Shown: positions 17,631-26,125 of the stretch, in pieces
Numbering within the stretch: position 1 is the first letter of the stretch
Layout of the letters: each line of letters begins with the position of its first letter
DNA from: Treponema brennaborense DSM 12168
Lineage (GTDB): Bacteria > Spirochaetota > Spirochaetia > Treponematales > Treponemataceae
Assembly (NCBI RefSeq): GCF_000212415.1
Contig: NC_015500.1
Span: 2,232,001-2,296,000 of the forward strand
Reading direction: 5' to 3'
Length of the DNA: 64,000 nt
The notes under the pieces: model-generated
Databases searched by the model: none
The model's input: the letters and a program-made list of their open reading frames with translations, nothing else
Told to the model about the DNA's origin: nothing
Program-made: the position numbers and the translations under genes

Positions 17631-17776
17631 AAAAAGTCAAGGAGGAACTGTCAATTTCCGGCTTGGCTTTTTACGCAGCTTCGCAGCAAAGTGAAAAGCT
17701 GCACTTGATAAGAAAGTTTGCAACGCAAACTTATAAAAGATAAAAATCGACGATATTGCAGACGGTTTTTATCTTA
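17631..17776 (-). repeat. Structured intergenic element, copy 1
   Basis: A 146-bp element between the T and P genes of the TRAP operon. Read on the plus strand it has four hairpins: 17631-17641 with 17662-17672 (inner stem 17644-17649 with 17654-17659); 17675-17681 with 17696-17702; 17714-17721 with 17725-17732; and 17739-17749 with 17763-17773. It matches copy 2 (22561-22704) over its whole length, and several stem bases differ between copies in compensating pairs. On the coding strand it ends in a T-rich hairpin directly before the Shine-Dalgarno sequence of the P gene. I do not recognise it as a known riboswitch. Confidence 0.85.
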
Positions 17777-17819
17777 CCTTCTCTCAAAAGCTGCCGCCTT
17801 CCGCAGGCGGCGCGCACGA

Positions 17820-18773
17820 TTAATTCCAATCGATAAAATAGTCGTCGGTATGGTCCAACAGCCAGGCGGCTTTTTTCTGCGCGATAACGGTGGCGAGCCG
17901 CGACGAGGGCTGTTCGTCGGGATCGATGCGCAGCGCGGCGCGCAAAGCGTCTACGAAACCCGCCTTATCCTGCGCGGGAACGCAGAACGACACTGCGTAC
18001 GTAATATACGGCCCGGGAACTTTGCCGCCGGACAGCCGCATACTCTCCTGCTGGCAAAACGCCGCCCGTTCGGGATCGCCGCCGAAGCCGGCGGGAGCCG
18101 CCGCATAATACGCGGCGAGCACGTCCCACAGCGCTCCGCCGTTATAAGATCCGTCGAGTTCCGCCGCCCGTTCGAGCAGCACGACGGCGGAACCGCTCGA
18201 CGCGAGCAGTTCCGGATCGAGCGGATCCAGTGCGAACGCTCCCAGCCAGCCGGCGCACAGCCAATACACGGCGTTTACGTCCGATTTTTTGAGCCGCGCG
18301 GCGGCGGACGCGACGCGGTCGGCATCGGAACTGCGCACCGCAGCGGCAAAGCCCGCGTAAGCCGTGTCGAGCGCGTTCAGCACGTATTCCCTACCGCGCA
18401 GATAAAACAGCTTTGCCCGACCGAACTGCTCGGTCTGTTCGCCGAAACGGTCTATAGGCAGCATCTCGGCTTCAGCCTGTACGAAAGCGTTCGCGTACAT
18501 CACGTACAACGAACCGGTCGTAACCGCAAGCCCTACGTGCCGGGGATTCTGAAAATGCAATACTTCGTACAGTTTGAGCGCCGTCGGAAAAAAATCGGCA
18601 ACGAGCCGGACGTCCGTTTCTCCGGTCAGCGCGAGCAGCGCAGTATCGGAATCACCGCCGCCGGCCAGCATATCGGATACGGAATTCACCGCAATATTTT
18701 TGGTAAGCGAGCAGGAGAAAAAAAGTGCGGCGGAAGAAAAGACGGCGCAACATACTCTGAATAAGCTTCTCAT
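17820..18773 (-). CDS. TRAP transporter T-component lipoprotein (TatT-like)
   Basis: A 317-residue lipoprotein: signal peptide MRSLFRVCCAVFSSAALFFS with the lipobox cysteine next. The rest is helical with TPR-like repeats (alanine-rich pairs around residues 110-260), as in T. pallidum TatT. In that system the T protein forms a trimer with pores and pairs with the P binding protein. I set the start at 18773, because an upstream ATG at 18833 would bury the signal peptide and because the promoter at 18782-18810 ends 8 nt before 18773, giving a leaderless or almost leaderless mRNA. It is the first gene of a six-gene run. Confidence 0.88.
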   Translation of the reverse strand: MRSLFRVCCAVFSSAALFFSCSLTKNIAVNSVSDMLAGGGDSDTALLALTGETDVRLVADFFPTALKLYEVLHFQNPRHVGLAVTTGSLYVMYANAFVQAEAEMLPIDRFGEQTEQFGRAKLFYLRGREYVLNALDTAYAGFAAAVRSSDADRVASAAARLKKSDVNAVYWLCAGWLGAFALDPLDPELLASSGSAVVLLERAAELDGSYNGGALWDVLAAYYAAAPAGFGGDPERAAFCQQESMRLSGGKVPGPYITYAVSFCVPAQDKAGFVDALRAALRIDPDEQPSSRLATVIAQKKAAWLLDHTDDYFIDWN

Positions 18774-18781
18774 ATCGTTCA

Positions 18782-18810
18782 ATAATAGTAAAAAGCGAAA
18801 ACTTATGCAA
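18782..18810 (-). promoter_or_regulatory. Promoter of the TRAP operon, leaderless type
   Basis: On the minus strand TTGCAT (18805-18810), 17 bp, TATTAT (18782-18787), then 8 nt to the ATG at 18773. There is no room for a Shine-Dalgarno sequence. Confidence 0.65.
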
Positions 18811-18931
18811 CCGGCACCGATTTTCAGAATCATCGGCCGTTCCGCGGCAAAAAGTGCCCGCCGTCAGTAATCGAAATTAAACGGCAGCCGACACCCGATC
18901 AGGTCTCCGCATATGTTTGTTTTATCGCTTG

Positions 18932-18960
18932 TTGACAGAATTACGGAGAATCGATACAGT
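18932..18960 (+). promoter_or_regulatory. Promoter of the mannosylglucose phosphorylase gene
   Basis: Perfect -35 TTGACA (18932-18937), 17-bp spacer, -10 TACAGT (18955-18960). The leader to the ATG at 19049 is about 80 nt and contains the GAAACCGGTTTC operator and an AAGGAG Shine-Dalgarno sequence. Confidence 0.75.
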
Positions 18961-18981
18961 GTAGTCGCTGAACCGCACAAG

Positions 18982-18993
18982 GAAACCGGTTTC
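18982..18993. promoter_or_regulatory. Candidate LacI-family operator, site 3
   Basis: GAAACCGGTTTC, a perfect 12-bp palindrome, centred about 20 bp after the predicted transcription start of the phosphorylase gene. The same sequence occurs at 29416-29427 and, with one change, at 29721-29732. All three sit in promoter regions of the mannan locus and are followed by TT on the plus strand. A repressor bound here would block elongation. The LacI-family gene at 33502 is the likely partner. Confidence 0.7.
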
Positions 18994-19048
18994 TTATATG
19001 ATTTTTTATAAAACCGTTATACCGAAAAGATACCAAGGAGCCAAAGAA

Positions 19049-20221
19049 ATGATGCTGTCTTTTGAAGATCGGCTGCAGATGCTGCAAACCGAACACAACG
19101 CTATCGTTAAAAGGGAAAACGAACCCGTATATCCAGGAAACGGGATATTCGTAAGATACAAATATCCGATAATCACGGCCGATCACGTTCCGCTGAATTG
19201 GAAATACGACCTTGATCCCCGAACGAATCCGTACCTGATGGAACGGATGGGAATCAACGCAGCGTTCAATGCGGGTGCCGTTAAACTGAACGGAAAATAC
19301 TGTTTGGTAGTGCGCGTCGAAGGAGCCGACCGCAAAAGTTTTTTTGCCGTTGCCGAAAGCGACGACGGTATCAACCGTTTTACGTTCCGGGAAAAGCCGA
19401 TTCTCCTGCCGCAGACGACTGATCCGGACGTAAACGTGTACGATATGCGTTTGACTCGGCACGAAGACGGCTGGATTTACGGACTGTTCTGCTCGGAACG
19501 CAAAGATCCGTCCGTTCCCGCCTCCGACACGTCGAGCGCGACAGCCGCCGCCGGAATCGTACGAACGAAAGATCTGGAACATTGGGAACGGCTGGCAGAT
19601 TTGAAAACCGCTTCGCTACAGCAGAGAAACGTCGTTCTGCACCCTGAATTCGTAAACGGTAAGTACCTTCTGTATACGCGGCCGCAAGACGGTTTTATTG
19701 AAACGGGAAGCGGCGGCGGCATTTGCGCGGGATTTACCGATTCTATGGAGAACGCGTGCGTTACCGATGAAAAAATCATCGACGGCAAGGTTTATCACAC
19801 CATTAAAGAAGTGAAAAACGGCGCGGGAGCGGTACCTATAAAAACTCCGGCAGGCTGGCTGCACGTTGCACACGGCGTGCGCAACACGGCGGCAGGACTC
19901 AGATACGTCGTATACGCTTTTATGACCGCGCTCGACGATCCGGCGGAAGTCATTGCAAGTCCCGGCGGATATCTTATCGCTCCGCAAGGGGAAGAACGAG
20001 TCGGAGACGTGTCGAACGTCGTTTTTACGAACGGCGCCGTTGCGGACGACGACGGCAGACTGCTTATTTATTACGCTTCGTCGGACACCCGTATGCACGT
20101 AGCGGAGACCACGATAGAACGGATGGTCGATTACTGCAAAAACACTCCCGCCGACCCGCTCACATCGCACGGTTCGGTAGCGCAGCGTATCGCGCTTATC
20201 GACAAAAATCTGAAGTTATAA
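19049..20221 (+). CDS. GH130_1 4-O-beta-mannosyl-glucose phosphorylase
   Basis: A 390-residue enzyme with a very close pattern to the characterised mannosylglucose phosphorylases of Bacteroides and Ruminococcus: [57 protein letters not shown] and [12 protein letters not shown], ending with [19 protein letters not shown]. It splits beta-1,4-mannosyl-glucose with phosphate to mannose 1-phosphate and glucose, the last step of the phosphorolytic mannan route. No signal peptide: cytoplasmic. The start at 19049 is set by AAGGAG 10 nt upstream and the family's N-terminus ([10 protein letters not shown]). It is alone on the plus strand and convergent with the 2-epimerase gene, and has its own operator. 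Confidence 0.92.
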   Translation: MMLSFEDRLQMLQTEHNAIVKRENEPVYPGNGIFVRYKYPIITADHVPLNWKYDLDPRTNPYLMERMGINAAFNAGAVKLNGKYCLVVRVEGADRKSFFAVAESDDGINRFTFREKPILLPQTTDPDVNVYDMRLTRHEDGWIYGLFCSERKDPSVPASDTSSATAAAGIVRTKDLEHWERLADLKTASLQQRNVVLHPEFVNGKYLLYTRPQDGFIETGSGGGICAGFTDSMENACVTDEKIIDGKVYHTIKEVKNGAGAVPIKTPAGWLHVAHGVRNTAAGLRYVVYAFMTALDDPAEVIASPGGYLIAPQGEERVGDVSNVVFTNGAVADDDGRLLIYYASSDTRMHVAETTIERMVDYCKNTPADPLTSHGSVAQRIALIDKNLKL

Positions 20222-20274
20222 AAAGCGGACTCGTACGGAGCACGAAAGCGCCCCGTACGGTACGGGCGGAACGG

Positions 20275-21531
20275 TCAGTATCCCCGGCGTATCAGTTCGA
20301 CGCACATGCGTCCGTTGTGATACGGACACTTCCACGGTTCGGTAATGCCGTGCCGGGACGCTTCACCGTCTTTGCTCACGCTCCAAAACCATTCGCTTCC
20401 GGGGCGCTTGTCCACGAGCGTATTTTCTATATATGAATAAATTTGCCGCGCAGCCGAAAGGAAGTTTTCGTCTCCCGATTTACCGTATTCGTTAACGAAA
20501 CCGACGACGCTTTCGGCCTGTACCCACCAGATACGCTCCGTATCGACGTGAACGCCGAGATTTTTCCCGACCGAAGCGGCGTTCGCCGCAGCGGCTTCTC
20601 CGCGCGATTCGTTGTTCAAAGCCTGACCGTCGTACGCAATCGCCAAAATCTTTCGCGCAATGCGCGGCGTACACTCGGCAACGGCGCGAACGGCGGCGCG
20701 CACGTCGTCTGCAAACGGAGCGCAGGCGGCCGCGCTTCCCCGTTCGACATCACGCGTCAGCACTTCGGCAGCCCGATCCAAAAGCCACGCCGCTTCGATG
20801 TCGTGCCCGTACGAGTGGATGTCTGCGAGCGGCTTCATCCGTGCGTCGAAAAACGTTTCGAGCCGCTCGAATTCAGGGTTGAACACGCGCTCGCACACGA
20901 TCCGCAGAATCCGCGTCAGTTTTTTGCCGACGAGCGGATGGGAATCGGCGGAGAACAATTCCGTATACGCTTCAAGCACGTGCAGCAGCGTGTTCATCGT
21001 TTTTTCAGCCGCAACGCCCTGATCGCAGATAGCGCTTTCTACCGGCGTTTTCCAGTCGGCGCCGAACGCTTCAAGATAGCCGTATTCGTCGGCGCAGTAG
21101 GTTTCGATGCACTCGAACAGCGAATAGGCACGGCGCAGCGCCTCGGCGTTGCCGGACGCACGATAGTACGAGGCGAGCGCGTATATGCAGAACGCTTGAT
21201 TGTACGCGTTTTTCGTCGTATCGGCGGGAACACCGTCGTACGAGACCATCCAATAAACGCCGCCGCGCTCGGTGTCGAAGCATCTTTTTACGATGAACTC
21301 GTACGCGTGCCGGGCGTTCGCAAGATTTTCAGCACCGCCGATAGTTAAATAGACGTTGGAATAAAACCATAAAATGCGGCTGTGCAAAATGACGCCTTTA
21401 TCGGCTTTTTTCTGCACGGCAAGATCGTACGTCTTGAATCCGTAAAATCCGCCGTATTCCGTATCTTTAAGCGCGTTCCAATACGGTAAAATCACCGTTT
21501 TCAAATGGTGCTCAGCATCGAATCGTTTCAT
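20275..21531 (-). CDS. AGE-family 2-epimerase (mannobiose/cellobiose 2-epimerase)
   Basis: A 418-residue (alpha/alpha)6-barrel protein of the N-acylglucosamine 2-epimerase family. The start MKRFDAEHHLKTVILPYWN and the YGGFYGF and GVILHSRILWFYSN motifs fit cellobiose/mannobiose 2-epimerases rather than RenBP. Conserved histidines in SYGHDIEAAWLL and RHGITEPWKCPYHNGRM match the catalytic pair. In the known mannan route this enzyme turns beta-1,4-mannobiose into mannosyl-glucose, the substrate of the GH130_1 enzyme whose gene ends 53 bp away on the other strand. The start at 21531 has GAAGGA upstream; the 21621 alternative would run into the GH130_2 gene. It is the last gene of the long minus-strand operon. 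Confidence 0.9.
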   Translation of the reverse strand: MKRFDAEHHLKTVILPYWNALKDTEYGGFYGFKTYDLAVQKKADKGVILHSRILWFYSNVYLTIGGAENLANARHAYEFIVKRCFDTERGGVYWMVSYDGVPADTTKNAYNQAFCIYALASYYRASGNAEALRRAYSLFECIETYCADEYGYLEAFGADWKTPVESAICDQGVAAEKTMNTLLHVLEAYTELFSADSHPLVGKKLTRILRIVCERVFNPEFERLETFFDARMKPLADIHSYGHDIEAAWLLDRAAEVLTRDVERGSAAACAPFADDVRAAVRAVAECTPRIARKILAIAYDGQALNNESRGEAAAANAASVGKNLGVHVDTERIWWVQAESVVGFVNEYGKSGDENFLSAARQIYSYIENTLVDKRPGSEWFWSVSKDGEASRHGITEPWKCPYHNGRMCVELIRRGY

Positions 21532-21551
21532 CAAAACCGTCCTTCGGAATG

Positions 21552-22544
21552 TCAATTTTCCGTTATATCGTGAGTTTTTATATAGTCTATCGTATCTTGA
21601 ACGGTTGTGAAAGCCAGACACGTATAGGTGTCGGCCGCCCCGTAATACAGCGCGACGCGTCCCGTAGGCGCGTCGGTCAGCGCCGCGACGGGAAAGACCA
21701 CGTTCGGAACGAAACCGCGTTCTTCATACGGCGCTTCCGGCGTCAGCAGAAAATTACGGCAGCGATGCAGAACTTTCGACGGATCATGCAAATCCAGAAT
21801 CGCCGCGCCGATCGAATACACGAAACCCGAACACGTGCCCGTTACCGCGTGATAAAACAGCAGCCAGCCTGCGTCCGTTTCGATAGGAGCGCAGCCGGCA
21901 CCCGTTTTTACCGACTGCCACCAGTCGCCCGTGGGACCGAACACGTGTTTATGGTTTCCCCAATAGTACAGATCGGGACTTTCACTTAAAAAAACGTCGC
22001 CGAACGGTGTGTGTCCGCTGTCGCTCGGCCGGCTCAAAAGCAGATACCGGCCGTTCACTTTACGGGGAAACAGCACGCCGTTCCGGTTGAACGGCAGGAA
22101 CGGATTATCGAACGATTTGAAATGTTTGAAATCCGTCGTTTCGGCAATACCGAGCGACGCGCCGTGAAAATCCGTGCACCAGATAACGTAATACGTATCG
22201 TCTATCCGTACCAGACGCGGATCGTAGGCGTACGCGGGGCTGACATCGTTGCCCGCACCGTCGCTTACGGCGATCGGTCCGGCCGAAAACTGCCAGTGCA
22301 GCGCGTCCCGGCTGAATCCGGTGTACAGGTACGGTATGCCGCTGCAAGTTTCCGCACGGAACACGCCGACAAAGCCGCCGTCTTTCCATACGGCGACCGC
22401 GCTGTTGAAAATGCGTGAAACGTTTTCCGTCGGGTTGCGGCCGATCACCGGATTCTGCGAATAACGCCACATCGGAAACCGGCAGCCGGCGGGTTTATCT
22501 TCCCACGGCATGTTTTCAATTGATTCTCCAATAACTGTAACCAT
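21552..22544 (-). CDS. GH130_2-type mannooligosaccharide phosphorylase
   Basis: A 330-residue five-bladed propeller protein of family GH130. Visible family features: RYSQNPVIGRNPTENVSRIFNSA at the N-terminus (shown here as RYSQNPVIGR then IFNSAVAVW), VSPAYAYDPRLVRIDDTYY with the catalytic Asp region, and RNGVLFPRKVNGRYLLLSRP for phosphate binding. It most likely removes mannose from the non-reducing end of mannooligosaccharides by phosphorolysis (RaMP2-like); mannosyl-N-acetylglucosamine phosphorylase is the other known activity in this clade. No signal peptide. GGGAG lies 7 nt before the ATG, straight after structured element copy 2. It is 20 bp from the epimerase gene. Confidence 0.88.
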   Translation of the reverse strand: MVTVIGESIENMPWEDKPAGCRFPMWRYSQNPVIGRNPTENVSRIFNSAVAVWKDGGFVGVFRAETCSGIPYLYTGFSRDALHWQFSAGPIAVSDGAGNDVSPAYAYDPRLVRIDDTYYVIWCTDFHGASLGIAETTDFKHFKSFDNPFLPFNRNGVLFPRKVNGRYLLLSRPSDSGHTPFGDVFLSESPDLYYWGNHKHVFGPTGDWWQSVKTGAGCAPIETDAGWLLFYHAVTGTCSGFVYSIGAAILDLHDPSKVLHRCRNFLLTPEAPYEERGFVPNVVFPVAALTDAPTGRVALYYGAADTYTCLAFTTVQDTIDYIKTHDITEN

Positions 22545-22560
22545 TCCATAACTCCCTATA

Positions 22561-22704
22561 AAAAAGTCAATGAGGAAATGTCAATTTCCGATTTGACTTT
22601 TTACGCTGTTTCGTAACGCAGTGAGAAACAGCAGATAATCGCAGTTTGCAACGCAAACTGGTAAAGATAAAAACCGGCGCCATTTTAAGCCGGGTTTTAT
22701 CTTA
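22561..22704 (-). repeat. Structured intergenic element, copy 2
   Basis: A 144-bp element between the mannanase and GH130_2 genes, homologous end to end with copy 1 (17631-17776). Hairpins on the plus strand: 22561-22570 with 22593-22602 (inner 22574-22579 with 22584-22589); 22605-22612 with 22625-22632; 22642-22649 with 22653-22660; 22666-22678 with 22689-22701. The loops are less conserved than the stems, except the third, where GCAACGC is identical. As in copy 1, on the coding strand the last hairpin runs into a T tract and then the Shine-Dalgarno sequence of the next gene. Confidence 0.85.
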
Positions 22705-22721
22705 CGCTTCCTATTATTTTT

Positions 22722-24902
22722 TCAGTCTTTTTTATACAAGTTGATATCATCGATATAAACGGGACCGTTGTACGACACGTAGCCCAGCGTGGGACATACG
22801 GTTGCCTGCGTGTACTGCGGATTATTGAAAAACTCGAACGTACACGTTTGCCGGTAATAACTTTTGCCGTCGTCGAGAATCACCGTTTCCAAATTCGCCA
22901 ATTCGCAGTTCTGCGTTCCCAAACCGGTTTTGACCCAGCCGGGATCAAAGGCAACGTAATGCTGCGCGCCGGGTAATTTGTCTTCAGGTTTCGTTTTTCC
23001 CGACGGCGTTGAAGCGAGCGTTTTTTCCAGATAAACGGTGAACGAAATTTTTGCCGCCTCGGCAACTTCACTCATCAGCGGAAACTTGATTTTGAGTTCT
23101 TCCCATTCGTTCAGACCGGGGTACAAAGCGTCCGCGCGGAGCATACCGCCGTTCAGCGTACTGTGAGAAAGCGAGCGTAATTCGGCTTGATACCCTCCCA
23201 AAGACACCGCGTCGCAGATGGAGTCTTTAAAATCGAACGTCTTGAACAGCGAATACGTTACGTTGTTCGCGACGGTTATCGCAACGGCTTCCGTACGTAT
23301 CTGCGTTCCGTCTTCGAGCGTAAAAACGGCTTGCAAATCCAACGTATCACCGTCGTCGAACGCCGTCGTGTCCAGTTTTATGCGCCAAAGTTGTCCGGCG
23401 TTATTGAACTGCATCGTGTTCGGCGCGCTCGCTAACTGACCGTTCACGAACAATTTGGCACTTTTCACGCGGCCGTACGTTCCCGCAAGACGGGCACGGA
23501 TCGTAACCGTCCCTTTTGCTTCCTGTGCGCGCGCGGGATCAAGCAGATACGCACAGGGATCGTCGAGCAGCGCGGTCTGTTCCACCGATTCCGTACCGGC
23601 AAAACGGGCCGCCCATGCCGACAGCAGTTTTGAAACGGAAGATCCGTCGTTCAGAATGCGGAATCCGTCGTAATCGTCGTACAGTCCGTCTTCATCCGCC
23701 CCCGTTTCATACACGTTTGAAGCGGTCAGAATCCAGAACATGCTGCCTGCACCTGCGTTTTCATACACGGTACGATTCCACAGATCATACACGGCGAGCC
23801 GATTTTGCGTTCCGGCCTTTGAAACGCCGAATTCCTCAAGGACGGCCGGCTTACCGGCTTTTTTGCCCGAATCGATATGATCCTTGATGTACCGGGCGCC
23901 CCACCCCTCGGCTGCTTCCGGCGCGATTCCCCAACTTTCAGGATACAGATGGTACGTACCGTAATCGACGTTTTTGAGCGCAAGCAGTGCGTCGAAATCC
24001 GTACCTTCAAACCCGTTATACATATGGGTTCCTTCACCCATAAAGACGTCGGGATCAGTGCGAAGAAAGCCGCCTTCATCACCGACGGCGCACAGCTGAA
24101 ACGGAGCGAGTTTTTTAACGTAAGCGCTCATCTCTTTTACCCAGGCGGTCAGTATTTTGCCGGTTTTATCCGGAGGATTACGAGGTTCGTTCATCAGTTC
24201 CCACGTCATGATAGTCGGATCTTCGTTGTACGGGATACCGGTGTACGAGTTCACGCGCGTCATCAGCCGTTCCGCGTATTCCTTATACGCAGCCTTGCAG
24301 CCGGCATCGGTATAGAAATCCGTCGCGTTTTCCAGATTGAACCACCGCTGCCAGGTGGACGCCTGCTGCAGGCCGCCGAAATCGGCCCAATAATTGTTAA
24401 GGACGACGACCAGTTTTATGCCGCGCTTTCCCGCTTCCGCAACGGCGTAGTCGAGCCGTTCAAAAACGTCGCGCGGATATCCGAATTCGTCGGGCTTTTT
24501 ATCCGTTTTCCGGTATTTTTCGGGAATACCGTAAACGCCCGGTTTTCCGCCGCGGGCGGGTTCGTTCAATCCGAACGAATTATGATCGCGATTCGCTCCA
24601 ATCTGAAAGCCCCAAACGCGCAGCACCGGCAATCCCATTTCGCACGCATCGTCGAGTACGTCGGTTATCATTTTATCGGGACTGTAATGCAAATAATAAT
24701 TATTCGTGCCGACGAACCGGAACGGTTTGCCGCCGAGCATAAACGAACCGTCCTGTACGGTAACGAATCCTTTCTCCGCCGCTCCGGCAGCGGATACGGC
24801 CGAATTGCCGGCACAAGCGGCGAACAGCAGCAAAAAAATCGCACAGGTAAAAGCCGCGCAGGCAGACACCGCACGGCAATACGAACGAACAGGCTTTTTC
24901 AT
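22722..24902 (-). CDS. GH5 endo-beta-1,4-mannanase lipoprotein with C-terminal binding module
   Basis: A 726-residue secreted lipoprotein: signal peptide with lipobox LFAAC near residue 30. The GH5 barrel (about residues 50-420, GH5_7-like) has the acid/base Glu in WELMNEPRNP and the nucleophile Glu in AVLEEFGVSK, plus the start motif FVTVQDGSFMLGGKPFRFVG of mannanases. An Ig-like stretch (about 450-550) leads to a jelly-roll-like module ending PVYIDDINLYKKD, similar in its ending to the lipoproteins at 29758 and 30402. It should cut mannan at the cell surface. Two ATGs are adjacent; the second (24902) has better spacing from AGGAGG. Downstream comes the structured element, then GH130_2. Confidence 0.9.
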   Translation of the reverse strand: MKKPVRSYCRAVSACAAFTCAIFLLLFAACAGNSAVSAAGAAEKGFVTVQDGSFMLGGKPFRFVGTNNYYLHYSPDKMITDVLDDACEMGLPVLRVWGFQIGANRDHNSFGLNEPARGGKPGVYGIPEKYRKTDKKPDEFGYPRDVFERLDYAVAEAGKRGIKLVVVLNNYWADFGGLQQASTWQRWFNLENATDFYTDAGCKAAYKEYAERLMTRVNSYTGIPYNEDPTIMTWELMNEPRNPPDKTGKILTAWVKEMSAYVKKLAPFQLCAVGDEGGFLRTDPDVFMGEGTHMYNGFEGTDFDALLALKNVDYGTYHLYPESWGIAPEAAEGWGARYIKDHIDSGKKAGKPAVLEEFGVSKAGTQNRLAVYDLWNRTVYENAGAGSMFWILTASNVYETGADEDGLYDDYDGFRILNDGSSVSKLLSAWAARFAGTESVEQTALLDDPCAYLLDPARAQEAKGTVTIRARLAGTYGRVKSAKLFVNGQLASAPNTMQFNNAGQLWRIKLDTTAFDDGDTLDLQAVFTLEDGTQIRTEAVAITVANNVTYSLFKTFDFKDSICDAVSLGGYQAELRSLSHSTLNGGMLRADALYPGLNEWEELKIKFPLMSEVAEAAKISFTVYLEKTLASTPSGKTKPEDKLPGAQHYVAFDPGWVKTGLGTQNCELANLETVILDDGKSYYRQTCTFEFFNNPQYTQATVCPTLGYVSYNGPVYIDDINLYKKD

Positions 24903-25042
24903 CATTCCTCCTAATTGTAAAAAACGACACCGGAACCGCTGCAGCACGCTACGCAGGTACGGCGAATCGGCGGCCGATTACCGCCGGTTTTCGCATCGCG
25001 CATACCGGACAAAACAGCGCATTGAAACGGGAACGCTTTGCG

Positions 25043-26080
25043 CTACGTGCGCATACCGGATATGAACAACTCGTACAAATCGCGGTCAACGGTAAAACCG
25101 CCTCTTTTTTCCCAACGCGTTCCGCCCCGCCCGTGGCCGCAGATGCCGAAATCGCCGTTGAAATTCCACAGCGCGTATCCCCAGCCGAGTTCACGGAAAA
25201 CCGAAAACAGATCCGCAAACCAGGCGAGCGCCGCTTCGTTATCAGTCTTCGTATAGCAGCCGCACTCGCCCACGTGCACGCACGCACCGGCGTCGGCGAG
25301 CGTTTTCCACGGTGCGTAATGAGCGAGCAGCGTTTCACGGTTCCAGCACGTTCCGTTCCACTCCGTTCCCGGATATACCGGCGGCGTGCAGTCCGCCGTT
25401 TCTTCACACCACGGCGCGCGGTAATGAGTCAGCGCCATCGGCTGATAACCGCGAGTACTCAAAATCGCACCGGTATCCGCCAATTCGGGAATCGCCTCGT
25501 TACCGCCGTCGATACCGTTCAGCACAACCGGACGTAACGGCGACACCGCGCGCACGGCGGACATCGTCCGGCGCATCAGTTTTTCGTGAACGGCGCGCGT
25601 CATGCCGTACCGGCCGATCCGAGGCGGTTCGTTCAGCAGATCGAAACTGAGCTGCTCCGGCCCATACGGCGCGTAGCGGAGCGCAAGATCCGTCCAAAGC
25701 TGCACGAAGGCATCTTGAGCGACGCGGTCGCACCACAAATTGTGTTTTTCCGTTTCCGCGCCGTTTATGCAATAACCGGGCGCACGGTGCAGATTCAGCG
25801 AACAATGCAGCCCGCGCGAAACGACGGCCTTGACACAGTCGTCGAGCCGAACGAGCATAGATTCGTCCGGTTCGGCGTAACGGAAATCACGTATCCAAAA
25901 ACGGTAATCTACCGGCAGCCGGATAAAATTACAGCCCATACCGCAGATAAAATCCAACTCGGTTTCCGCAACGCGAACATCGGCCGGACGAGGTGATTTC
26001 AAGCCGGCAAGGCTGTACATCCACAGCATGTTGAATCCGTACCGGAGCGCAGGCACGGCGGCGGCATCGATAGGTTTCAT
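25043..26080 (-). CDS. Cytoplasmic GH5 glycosidase
   Basis: A 345-residue GH5 enzyme without a signal peptide. The barrel begins YGFNMLWMYSL, and has NFIRLPVDYRFW, the acid/base Glu in SFDLLNEPPRIG and the nucleophile Glu in VHVGECGCYTKT, followed by WNFNGDFGICG. The Cys next to the nucleophile and GHGRGG near the end are unusual compared with cellulases. Being intracellular and in the same operon as a sugar ABC importer and mannan phosphorylases, it probably trims imported mannan or glucomannan oligosaccharides; beta-glucosidic bonds are also possible. The start at 26080 is set by GGGAG 8 nt upstream. Subfamily not assigned. Confidence 0.8.
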   Translation of the reverse strand: MKPIDAAAVPALRYGFNMLWMYSLAGLKSPRPADVRVAETELDFICGMGCNFIRLPVDYRFWIRDFRYAEPDESMLVRLDDCVKAVVSRGLHCSLNLHRAPGYCINGAETEKHNLWCDRVAQDAFVQLWTDLALRYAPYGPEQLSFDLLNEPPRIGRYGMTRAVHEKLMRRTMSAVRAVSPLRPVVLNGIDGGNEAIPELADTGAILSTRGYQPMALTHYRAPWCEETADCTPPVYPGTEWNGTCWNRETLLAHYAPWKTLADAGACVHVGECGCYTKTDNEAALAWFADLFSVFRELGWGYALWNFNGDFGICGHGRGGTRWEKRGGFTVDRDLYELFISGMRT

Positions 26081-26125
26081 TCGTATTTCTCCCAATTTTT
26101 TTCCTGATTTCTTCTATAAATACGG

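Noticed and set aside
17631-17776. A known riboswitch class
   Set aside because: I could not match conserved cores of TPP, cobalamin, SAM, lysine, glycine, FMN, purine or glmS motifs to this element or to copy 2.
23877-24914. 345-residue open frame on the plus strand
   Set aside because: It lies inside the GH5 mannanase gene on the opposite strand, without Shine-Dalgarno sequence or domain; a shadow frame.
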